Below the pieces are notes generated by a model. The model saw only the letters and a program-made list of their open reading frames with translations. It ran no database searches and was not told the origin of the DNA. A stretch of 7,795 bases of DNA. Source: Bacteroidales bacterium (GTDB lineage: Bacteria > Bacteroidota > Bacteroidia > Bacteroidales > NBLH01). How positions within the stretch are numbered: the first letter of the stretch is position 1; each line of letters starts with the position of its first letter. The stretch is from positions 1-7,795 of the forward strand of contig JARGGF010000169.1 of the NCBI GenBank assembly GCA_029210905.1. Reading direction: 5' to 3'. Positions 1-6,408 of this stretch are shown here, in pieces. A program made the translations under genes and the position numbers.

Positions 1-1302
1 GAAAAATGGTTAAAAATATCCTCTGCTGAGCGAAGAACTTTTCTGCTTCATTTAACTTACTCAATGGCTGATGGGTTGATAATGGGGCTTTTTGCACTAA
101 ATGAATTCATTTTGATAAAGGGATTAAAAGGGACCAATTACCAGATTGGATTTTTGTTTCAATTTACCGTTTTAGTCTTGCTATTATCAATAGTAATCAA
201 TGAATTTTTTAAACGAATACGACGAAAGAAAAAACTAATCAGATTGGTAGCAGTATTTACACGCCTTCCATTAGTATTATTTGCTTTATTTCCAGCCACT
301 TATGCTAATCCTGGTAATTTTATATACTATCAGATGGCTTTTCTTTTTATCTTCCTGTTCTATTTTATGGCAAATCCTTTATTATTTCCTGCCATTAATC
401 ACTTATTAAAAAATTCTTATTCACATCAAAATTTTGGACGATTGTACGGTTATGTTTCGTCAATCAATAAAATAATGATGCTTTTTGCTACCTTCTTCTT
501 TGGCCTGATACTGGATATCAATCAATTTGCATTTACTTTTATTTATCCAATGGTTGCTGTTTTAGGTATTTCCTCTATATTTATTCTTACTAAAATAGAT
601 TACGATGCCCCTGAATTTAATGAGCCCAAAAAGAAGTTTTTAGTTTCAGTGATGGGTTCATTAAAAAATAGCATTTTAATCTTAAAAGAAAATAAACCTT
701 ACCGCGATTTTGAAATTGCATTTATGTTCTATGGTTTCGCCTGGATGGCTACAGCTGCCGTTATTACCATTTTTTTCGAGAAAGTGCTTGGTTTAAACTA
801 CTCTAGCATAGCATTTTACAAAAATTCATATAATACATTAGCCATATTGGTTTTACCTTATTTCGGAAAACTATTAGGAAAAATAGACCCGCGTAAATTT
901 GCAATTCTTACTTTCTCTTCTTTGCTTTTGCATTTATTCTTTATGGGATTGACAGAATTTACTCCACTTTACTTCAATTTTTGGGAACTAAAAATATACT
1001 ATTCACTCATTGCATCCTACATTTTTTATGGCCTCTTTGCAGCAATGATGGCCCTGCTTTGGTATATTGGCTCAGCCTACTTTTGTAAAAATGAGGAAGC
1101 AAGCAGTTACCAATCTATCCACTTAAGTTTAACCGGTGCAAGAGGATTATTTGCACCATTAATTGGTGTATATTTTTACGAGCTTATTGGCTTTTCAGGT
1201 GTATTTGGAATTTCAGTGATTTCACTTGCTATTGCTGTATTGGTAATGCTTCATTCAATGAAGAAACATCGCCTGGAACTTTTGCAGACTGATATAGTTT
1301 AG
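1..1302 (+). CDS. MFS transporter, 5'-truncated by the window edge
   Basis: This is a polytopic inner-membrane protein, probably a major facilitator superfamily transporter; the substrate cannot be told. The first in-frame ATG is at 64, but the frame is open from base 1. The upstream residues (FLLHLTYSMADG) form the first half of a membrane helix, so position 64 is almost certainly internal and the true start lies outside the window. The visible 433 residues contain about 12 hydrophobic segments in a 6+6 pattern. A central hydrophilic loop rich in Lys, Glu and Pro lies at about residues 198-235. Basic RIRRKKK follows helix 2, as expected for a cytoplasmic MFS loop. The motif LTGARGLFAPLIG at about residues 377-389 resembles one I know from uncharacterised MFS proteins. 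The tail is short and basic. The gene converges on the RelA-like gene and shows no operon link to it. Family is fairly sure; function is unknown. Confidence 0.82.
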   Translation, partial: EKWLKISSAERRTFLLHLTYSMADGLIMGLFALNEFILIKGLKGTNYQIGFLFQFTVLVLLLSIVINEFFKRIRRKKKLIRLVAVFTRLPLVLFALFPATYANPGNFIYYQMAFLFIFLFYFMANPLLFPAINHLLKNSYSHQNFGRLYGYVSSINKIMMLFATFFFGLILDINQFAFTFIYPMVAVLGISSIFILTKIDYDAPEFNEPKKKFLVSVMGSLKNSILILKENKPYRDFEIAFMFYGFAWMATAAVITIFFEKVLGLNYSSIAFYKNSYNTLAILVLPYFGKLLGKIDPRKFAILTFSSLLLHLFFMGLTEFTPLYFNFWELKIYYSLIASYIFYGLFAAMMALLWYIGSAYFCKNEEASSYQSIHLSLTGARGLFAPLIGVYFYELIGFSGVFGISVISLAIAVLVMLHSMKKHRLELLQTDIV

Positions 1303-1324
1303 CAAACGAGTGGCTAAGCTGGAT

Positions 1325-1374
1325 GGTGCATCAAGAATTTTCCCGCTTTTTTAATTTAATTCATGATTAGCACC
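1325..1374. terminator. Imperfect hairpin between convergent genes, possible bidirectional terminator
   Basis: The arms pair as GGTGC-ATCA-a-GAATT with AATTC-a-TGAT-ta-GCACC: about 14 base pairs with one A/A mismatch, a 2-nt bulge and an 18-nt loop. It nearly fills the 75-bp gap between the MFS stop codon and the stop of the minus-strand RelA-like gene, starting 3 nt past the latter. The plus-strand transcript is moderately U-rich after the stem (CTTTCATTTC). The minus side has no U tract, so this is not a classic intrinsic terminator. The position suits shared 3'-end formation, but this is inference. Confidence 0.38.
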
Positions 1375-1377
1375 CTT

Positions 1378-3663
1378 TCATTTCACTAACTTGCCATTTA
1401 AACTTGTATCCTTAAAATCTTTAAACGTTTTAACAGCATCAATTCCTTTTAATCTTTGTAGCCTCCCTGCCAAATCTTTTATTATCTCTTCATTGGCAAT
1501 ATATATATCAATCATACCATAAAATATGTCACTATGTGTATCAAAGTGGAGGGCTTTGATATTTACATTTAACTCAGTTGAAATTAAGGTAGTTACCTGG
1601 TTTGCAATGCCTGGCCTGTCAGAGCCGCTCAATTCAATCCGGTATAGCTGCGACATTAATTCTTTTGGAGTCCACTGAGCCCTCACCACTCTTTGACAGG
1701 TGTGACCCGAACCGCTATTAAGAATCTCACAATCAGCACGATGCAAACTAATTCGACCATCAACCATCTGACAACCTGTAATATCGTCACCAGGCTGAGG
1801 ATTACAACATTTTGCTATTTCGACATAGGCATGCAATTTCATTTCATCAACTTCAAGTGCAGGATTCAGCTTTTTAATATTTTCCAGAATATCTGCATCT
1901 GAAAACTGTAATTTCCAATACTTAATTAAACGATCTGTGGCCTTTTCTTTAAGAACAGCAACCAATTCATTTTGAGCAATTGCTTCATTCCCAATTTGAA
2001 GATAAAGTTCTTTTTTTGTTGATAAACTGAAATGTTTAAGTAGATTCTTCAGTACTTTTCCATCTACCAGAATATTGTTTTTAGCCACCAGGTACTTAAA
2101 TATTTTTCGGCCTGTTTCAATATGATGTATTTTTTCGCTATTAAATACTTTATTTAAAGCTTTACGGGCTTTGGTGGTTGTTACAAAGTGGAACCACTGT
2201 TCTGATGGTTTTTGACTGGTAGAACTTAAAATCTCCACTATATCACCGCTGCTTAACACATGGTTTAGCGGAACCACATTACGTCCTATTTTTGCACCGA
2301 TGCAATTAAAAGCCAGGTCAGTATGTATTTCAAATGCAAAATCAAGCACGGTTGAATCCTTGGGCAAGGTTACAATTTCGCCGCTGGGGGTAAATACCAA
2401 TACTTCAGATGCAAAAATATTGAGATTAAAACTATCAAAAAAATCTTGCGAGCTATCGCTGCTATCACCCAATTTATCTTTAATTTCTTTAATCCAGATG
2501 TCAAGATCGGTTTCCTTATCAGATATTCCTTTATATTTCCAGTGAGCAGCAAATCCTATTTCCGCCAGATCATTCATCCTTTTGGAACGGATCTGGACCT
2601 CAACCCAACGATCTTTCGGTCCTAATACTGTAACATGCAATGCTTCGTAACCATTTGGTTTTGGAGAGGTTATCCAATCCCTTATCCGATCGACCTTAGG
2701 ATGATACATTTTGGCAATCAAGGAATAAATACGCCAGCATTCTTCAATTTCCTTTTCAGGTGAACTTGGATTAAAAACAATCCTGATTGCAAATAAATCA
2801 TACACTTCATCAAAGCTAACATGTTTTTTTTGCATTTTTGACCAAATGGAATAGATAGATTTAGTCCTTCCATCAATATCGAATTGTATGCCTTGAGCAT
2901 CCAGCTCACTTATAATTGGTAAAGAGAAATTGGTAATAAATTGTGTACGCTCTTTTTCGCTTCCACTAATTTTGGAATTGATTTCCTGATATATTTCAGG
3001 ATGTTTAAACTTAAGGCTTAAATCTTCAAGCTCTGTTTTAATGTTATAAAGTCCGAGCCTATGGGCAAGAGGCACGTATACATATAAAGATTCTGTAACA
3101 GTTTTTAGCTTCTTCTTTTCTGAATAAGCTGAGAGGGTGCGCATATGGTGAAGTCGATCAGCTATTTTTATGAATATTACCCTAATATCATCCGAGAGTG
3201 TCAATAAGATCTTCCGAAAAGCTTCTGCCTGTACAACATTCTGACTATCAAGCACTTCCCGTACCTTTGAAAGTCCTTTAAGTATGGAGGCAGTTTTTGC
3301 TCCAAAATTTTGCTCAATATCATCAATCTGAAAATCAGTTTCATCAACAATATCGTGCAAGAGTGCCGAAATAGCTGATTTAACACCTAATCCAATTTCA
3401 TTGATTACTATTTTGGCTACCGCTACCGAATGTTCAATATAAAATTCCTGGGAGTTTTTTTTAATCCCTTCAAATTCCAGATTGGCAATATTAAAAGCCT
3501 CCCATAGCATTTTTTGATCCTTTTCATCACGGCACCTCCGGCACTTTTTTATAAAATTCTCAAAATCATTGCGAATGAGTTTTGCTTTTAGTTCTTTTTC
3601 CGTATTTGAAATATGGATAATAGGGGTTTCATTAGTTATTATGTTTGTATTTTTCATTAGCAT
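1378..3663 (-). CDS. relA: Long RelA/SpoT homologue: (p)ppGpp synthetase with altered HD hydrolase site
   Basis: A 761-residue cytoplasmic, ribosome-associated alarmone enzyme of usual long-RSH length. The synthetase (about 240-380) is intact: R266-x-K268, catalytic D289 (VYDLFAIR), RIRD 326-329 (the basic RxKD type of bifunctional enzymes, not the EFDD of E. coli RelA), PKPNGY with Y339 for guanine stacking, H343, E355 in EVQIRS and AAHW at 372-375. It should transfer pyrophosphate from ATP to GDP/GTP. The HD domain (about 50-210) keeps the metal ligands H78, H103, D104 and D169. However, the usual HDVVEDT reads HDIVDET (E/D swapped at 107-108), LHNMRTL reads LHHMRTL (H173 for Asn), and the Arg of RKSGEP is K69. 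Hydrolysis may be weak or lost. The regulatory half is complete: TGS (about 418-480, with H447), helical region, zinc-binding domain (C619, C620, H641, C645) and ACT (about 672-745). An N-terminal CRRC lies at 41-44. ATG at 3663 and ATG at 3657 are both possible starts; neither has a Shine-Dalgarno. It may equally be named rel or rsh. Confidence 0.93.
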   Translation of the reverse strand: MLMKNTNIITNETPIIHISNTEKELKAKLIRNDFENFIKKCRRCRDEKDQKMLWEAFNIANLEFEGIKKNSQEFYIEHSVAVAKIVINEIGLGVKSAISALLHDIVDETDFQIDDIEQNFGAKTASILKGLSKVREVLDSQNVVQAEAFRKILLTLSDDIRVIFIKIADRLHHMRTLSAYSEKKKLKTVTESLYVYVPLAHRLGLYNIKTELEDLSLKFKHPEIYQEINSKISGSEKERTQFITNFSLPIISELDAQGIQFDIDGRTKSIYSIWSKMQKKHVSFDEVYDLFAIRIVFNPSSPEKEIEECWRIYSLIAKMYHPKVDRIRDWITSPKPNGYEALHVTVLGPKDRWVEVQIRSKRMNDLAEIGFAAHWKYKGISDKETDLDIWIKEIKDKLGDSSDSSQDFFDSFNLNIFASEVLVFTPSGEIVTLPKDSTVLDFAFEIHTDLAFNCIGAKIGRNVVPLNHVLSSGDIVEILSSTSQKPSEQWFHFVTTTKARKALNKVFNSEKIHHIETGRKIFKYLVAKNNILVDGKVLKNLLKHFSLSTKKELYLQIGNEAIAQNELVAVLKEKATDRLIKYWKLQFSDADILENIKKLNPALEVDEMKLHAYVEIAKCCNPQPGDDITGCQMVDGRISLHRADCEILNSGSGHTCQRVVRAQWTPKELMSQLYRIELSGSDRPGIANQVTTLISTELNVNIKALHFDTHSDIFYGMIDIYIANEEIIKDLAGRLQRLKGIDAVKTFKDFKDTSLNGKLVK

Positions 3664-3715
3664 TTAATTTTCCGGCAACTTCTTTTTATGCCAAAATCTT
3701 TTAAAACGACTATCA

Positions 3716-3727
3716 ACTTAGCTAAGT
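3716..3727. repeat. 12-bp perfect palindrome upstream of the RelA-like gene
   Basis: ACTTAGCTAAGT equals its own reverse complement. It lies about 52 bp upstream of the ATG at 3663, where an operator or leader element could sit. In AT-rich DNA of this length one such palindrome can arise by chance, so function is unproven. Confidence 0.25.
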
Positions 3728-3851
3728 AATTCTTTCTGTATGCATTTTAGAATAAATTACACTAATATATTAATATTCAAATACTTAAATCTAAATTTCT
3801 AATCGATAAAAAGTACAAAGATGGAACAATAACGCAAAATTTTATATTTTT

Positions 3852-3893
3852 CTTGTGAATATTTTCTACAATTTATAAATAAATAATCACAAG
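3852..3893. repeat. Imperfect inverted repeat in the inter-RSH gap
   Basis: Arms of 13 nt (CTTGTGAATATTT at 3852-3864 and AAATAATCACAAG at 3881-3893) match at 12 of 13 positions around a 16-nt loop. The outer 7 bp are perfect. No T tract follows on either strand, so a terminator is unlikely. It lies about 190-230 bp upstream of the RelA-like start. An operator, or a leader hairpin if transcription starts upstream, is possible. Confidence 0.4.
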
Positions 3894-4003
3894 TCAAATA
3901 TTAAAAGAAAGCAATTGGATGGAATGTTAATATTTTCGGATAAATGGCACATTATCAGGGCTAGATGAAAAGATACTATGTTCAAAAAAGTTTCAATAAA
4001 ATT

Positions 4004-6229
4004 TTAGACTTCCACTCTTCTAACCATTTTTATTCCCTCTATCCTTTTCAGTTTAACAATCAATGCATTTAGCACATCAAGATTAGGAACATAAACGGAA
4101 ACATGGCCTTCGTAAATTCCATTATTTCCGTCAATATTGATTGATTTCATATTTACATTCATCTGATCTGAAATAACATAAGTCATATCATGTACTATTT
4201 TTTTTCTATCGATACCTTTTAAAAACAGCTTCGCCACGTATTGATTTAATTTATGGGGCTTCCAGGTTACTTTTGCCACAGAACGTCCTTGTTCGGCATT
4301 TAATTTTATAGCATTCTTACAGTTTATCTGATGAATGAAAATATTATCTGACGAATCTTTGTAAGCAATTGATTTATCGCCAGGAACCGGATTGCAACAA
4401 CCAGCTATAATATAACCAGGCTCATCAATTATTTCTTCAGCAATAAAGGCAGTTTTATGGCTAAAAGCAGCTTTTTCTTTCAACGGAACTTCATTTGCCT
4501 TTGCTTTTAAAAAAGATGGTATGAAACTTTCTAAAATACCGGTAGATGTAACAGATTTAAATGCGCGTAACAACTCTCCCCTGGAGATTTGTTTACTGCC
4601 AATTCTTGCATAAAATGTCGCTTGATCTTTGCATGCAAAATAACTCACTAACTTATTGACTGTGGTTTCGTCTGAAGGCATTTCAAGGCTTGCCTGTACT
4701 TCCTTGAATACAATTTCACCCACCTGCATATTTTCACGCTTTTGCTTTCTGAAATACGCCCTTAAACTATCTTTTGCTCTTGCAGAAACAACATGTTCAA
4801 ACCAGCTTTTCTCAGGTTTGGCATTATTAGAATCAAGAATTTCAATCTGATCAGCACTATTTAATACATAGCCATTGTTTACAAGTTTCTTATTAACTTT
4901 TGCACCAATACAATGTAAGCCCAACTCTGAATGAATATGAAAAGCAAAATCAAGTACCGTAGCTCCCCGTGGCAATTTGACAATCTTCCCTGCAGGGGTA
5001 AAAACATAAATCTCTGATATATAAAGATTTAGTTTAAAATTATCCAAAAAATCCAAATCATTTTTTTTTGGATTGATAAGTTGATCACCAATGCTTTCAA
5101 TCCACTTATCGCGTTCACTGGGTTCTTTGTCCATGCCAATTTTCTTTTCGGAGGAATATCCCCGCTCAGCAATTTCAGCCATACGCTGACTAAGAATCTG
5201 AACTTCGCGCCAGTTGCCATCCTTAATCATCACATCAACAATAAGGGCTTCAAATCCGTTTGCCTTAGGATTTTTAACAAAATCCTGCAAGCTTCCCCGT
5301 CTGGGCATAAAAACATCAGTAACCAGGGTATATACATTGTAGCATTGTCTGCGTTCAGAAATTCTGCCTTTTGCTTTAAAAATTAACCGAAGTGTCTGGA
5401 AATTATGAATTTCATCAAAAGATAATTGCTTTTCATTCATTTTTGTCCAGGTAGCATATAATGACTTGCGAATTCCTTTTATTTCATAGCTTATCTTTTC
5501 TTTTTGCAGTACATCGGCCATCTTTATTTTAAATTCTTCAAGAACTTCTTCCCTCTTTTCTTTTGTGGACTCAATCATTTGCATCAATTTATTATAATTT
5601 TCAGGCAAATGAAATTTAAAACTTAAATCCTCTAATTCTCTACCCACCTTGTTTAATCCCAGTCTTCTGGCTAATGGGGCATAAACATAGAGTGTTTCTC
5701 CTGCTTTAACAATCTGTCTGTTTTCAGACATTCCATCAAGTGTTCTCATATTGTGCAAACGATCAGCCAGCTTGATCAAAATTACCCGAATATCTTTTGG
5801 AATAGACATTAGCATCTTTCTAAAAGTCGCTGCCTGAACATTTAACTCATCAGAATAAACATTTTTTATTTTTGTAAGTCCATCAATAATAGATGCAACC
5901 CTGCTACCAAATTTATTAGTAATTAAATCCAGACTTATCTCTTCATTATCCTCAACTACATCATGCAGAAGTGCACAAATAACAGAAGTAACCCCAAGGC
6001 CAATTTCCCTGATAACAATTTTGCTAACCTCTATTGGATGAAGTATAAAAGGCTCCCCTGTTTTTCTTTTTATTCCAGAGTGGGCATCATAAGCAAAATT
6101 AAAAGCAGAGATCAATAACTTTCTGTTTTTCGGCGTATTACACCGTGGACATAAATCGAACAGTTCCAGAAAAGCTTTCTGAACCTGTTCATCACCCCTA
6201 ATCTCATTATTTAACTCAAAATCAGCCAT
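4004..6229 (-). CDS. spoT: Long RelA/SpoT homologue: intact (p)ppGpp hydrolase, degenerate synthetase
   Basis: A 741-residue long-RSH protein that should remove the 3'-pyrophosphate from (p)ppGpp. A TTG at 6232 is in frame, but ATG at 6229 is the likelier start. The HD domain (about 40-190) is canonical: R55 in RKTGEP, H64, H89-D90, E93-D94 in HDVVEDN, and D156 and N160 in ADRLHNMRTL. The synthetase fold can still be traced (about 240-365) but key positions have changed. Arg of RxK is I253, catalytic Asp is N276 (IHNFQTLR), Tyr of PKPNGY is F326, the following His is I330, Arg of EVQIR is L346, and AAHW has become SSEK. E342 remains. RxKD reads SLQD. The C-terminal half is complete: TGS (about 404-465, with H433), zinc-binding domain (C611, C612, H633, C637) and an ACT domain in which the usual DRxGI reads DRKKI. 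The frame is clean and the hydrolase conserved, so this is not a pseudogene. Acinetobacter SpoT is a known case of a hydrolase-only long RSH. The symbol reflects inferred activity. Confidence 0.92.
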   Translation of the reverse strand: MADFELNNEIRGDEQVQKAFLELFDLCPRCNTPKNRKLLISAFNFAYDAHSGIKRKTGEPFILHPIEVSKIVIREIGLGVTSVICALLHDVVEDNEEISLDLITNKFGSRVASIIDGLTKIKNVYSDELNVQAATFRKMLMSIPKDIRVILIKLADRLHNMRTLDGMSENRQIVKAGETLYVYAPLARRLGLNKVGRELEDLSFKFHLPENYNKLMQMIESTKEKREEVLEEFKIKMADVLQKEKISYEIKGIRKSLYATWTKMNEKQLSFDEIHNFQTLRLIFKAKGRISERRQCYNVYTLVTDVFMPRRGSLQDFVKNPKANGFEALIVDVMIKDGNWREVQILSQRMAEIAERGYSSEKKIGMDKEPSERDKWIESIGDQLINPKKNDLDFLDNFKLNLYISEIYVFTPAGKIVKLPRGATVLDFAFHIHSELGLHCIGAKVNKKLVNNGYVLNSADQIEILDSNNAKPEKSWFEHVVSARAKDSLRAYFRKQKRENMQVGEIVFKEVQASLEMPSDETTVNKLVSYFACKDQATFYARIGSKQISRGELLRAFKSVTSTGILESFIPSFLKAKANEVPLKEKAAFSHKTAFIAEEIIDEPGYIIAGCCNPVPGDKSIAYKDSSDNIFIHQINCKNAIKLNAEQGRSVAKVTWKPHKLNQYVAKLFLKGIDRKKIVHDMTYVISDQMNVNMKSINIDGNNGIYEGHVSVYVPNLDVLNALIVKLKRIEGIKMVRRVEV

Positions 6230-6290
6230 CAAAAAAAAATTGTATCTGCGCTATAAATTTAGAAATTTTTTGAAAAGAATCCCCCGTTTA

Positions 6291-6337
6291 TTTGGAACTT
6301 GCAGTAAAAACGAAAATTAAAGCAGCATTTTGGAACT
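6291..6337. repeat. Short direct repeat TTTGGAACT in the hydrolase-gene leader region
   Basis: TTTGGAACT occurs at 6291-6299 and again at 6329-6337, 38 bp start to start, between the FKBP stop and the hydrolase-type RSH start. The second copy is next to the candidate promoter box. It could be a paired protein-binding site or chance. Confidence 0.25.
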
Positions 6338-6340
6338 ACA

Positions 6341-6348
6341 CAAAATTA
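6341..6348 (-). promoter_or_regulatory. Candidate Bacteroidota -7 box for the hydrolase-type RSH gene
   Basis: Read on the minus strand the site is TAATTTTG, an exact match to the TAnnTTTG -7 consensus of the Bacteroidota primary sigma factor. It lies about 110 bp upstream of the ATG at 6229. No TTTG -33 element is seen about 19-21 bp further upstream, where the DNA is almost pure A/T. It would give this gene transcription independent of the phosphoesterase-FKBP unit. Confidence 0.35.
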
Positions 6349-6380
6349 CAACCATTTTATGCATTTTTATTTTATTTTTT

Positions 6381-6408
6381 AAAAAAAATTTGTTAATCAA
6401 TCAAATTT
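6381..6408 (-). terminator. Weak terminator-like hairpin at the end of the FKBP gene
   Basis: On the minus strand AAATTTG (6408-6402), a 9-nt loop and CAAATTT (6392-6386) form a 7-bp stem followed directly by further T residues to 6381. The stop codon TAA lies in the loop. The stem has only one G-C pair, so it would be unstable. Position and T tract suit the 3' end of the phosphoesterase-FKBP transcript. Confidence 0.3.

Larger units (their letters stand above)
3664..4003. other. 340-bp intergenic region between the two RSH genes
   Basis: This AT-rich stretch separates the stop of the upstream hydrolase-type RSH from the start of the synthetase-type RSH, both on the minus strand. I see no open reading frame worth calling, no RNA gene and no clear intrinsic terminator. 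It holds one imperfect inverted repeat (3852-3893) and one 12-bp palindrome (3716-3727). No exact TAnnTTTG box occurs on the minus strand; the nearest matches are 7 of 8 bases (CATCTTTG at about 3817-3824, for instance) and lack a TTTG at the right spacing. Its length suggests that the downstream gene has its own promoter and leader rather than simple read-through. Confidence 0.6.

Noticed and set aside
64..66. ATG at 64 as the true start of the transporter
   Set aside because: It falls in the middle of the first transmembrane helix, and the frame is open to base 1.
2370..3386. Same-strand alternative frames of about 60 codons inside the RelA-like gene (2370-2552, 2718-2909, 3201-3386)
   Set aside because: They overlap conserved TGS, synthetase and HD coding sequence in the wrong frame; there is no sign of a frameshift or nested gene.
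3817..3824. CATCTTTG as a -7 box for the RelA-like gene
   Set aside because: It is one base off the consensus and has no TTTG at a suitable upstream distance; several equally poor matches occur in the same gap.
3938..3957. GATAA/TTATC small stem downstream of the hydrolase-type RSH as a terminator
   Set aside because: Only 5 base pairs, mostly A-T, with no T tract on the transcript strand.
5081..5386. Plus-strand reading frame of 101 codons inside the hydrolase-type RSH gene, and similar shorter ones elsewhere (for example 1693-1902, 2300-2545, 4656-4850, 6657-6923, 7177-7359)
   Set aside because: All lie antisense to strongly supported genes, show no recognisable domain and have no leader; they are by-products of the coding frames opposite.
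4004..6229. Hydrolase-type RSH as a decaying pseudogene
   Set aside because: The frame is uninterrupted and the HD, TGS, zinc-binding and ACT motifs are intact; changes are concentrated at synthetase active-site positions.
1378..6229. Synthetase plus hydrolase as a toxin-antitoxin (toxSAS-like) pair
   Set aside because: Such toxins are small single-domain synthetases. Both proteins here are full-length ribosome-sensing RSH enzymes with a 340-bp gap, and there is no sign of mobility or phage context.
6230..6232. TTG as the start of the hydrolase-type RSH
   Set aside because: An ATG follows immediately in frame at 6229 and adds only one residue less; a TTG directly before it has no supporting signal.
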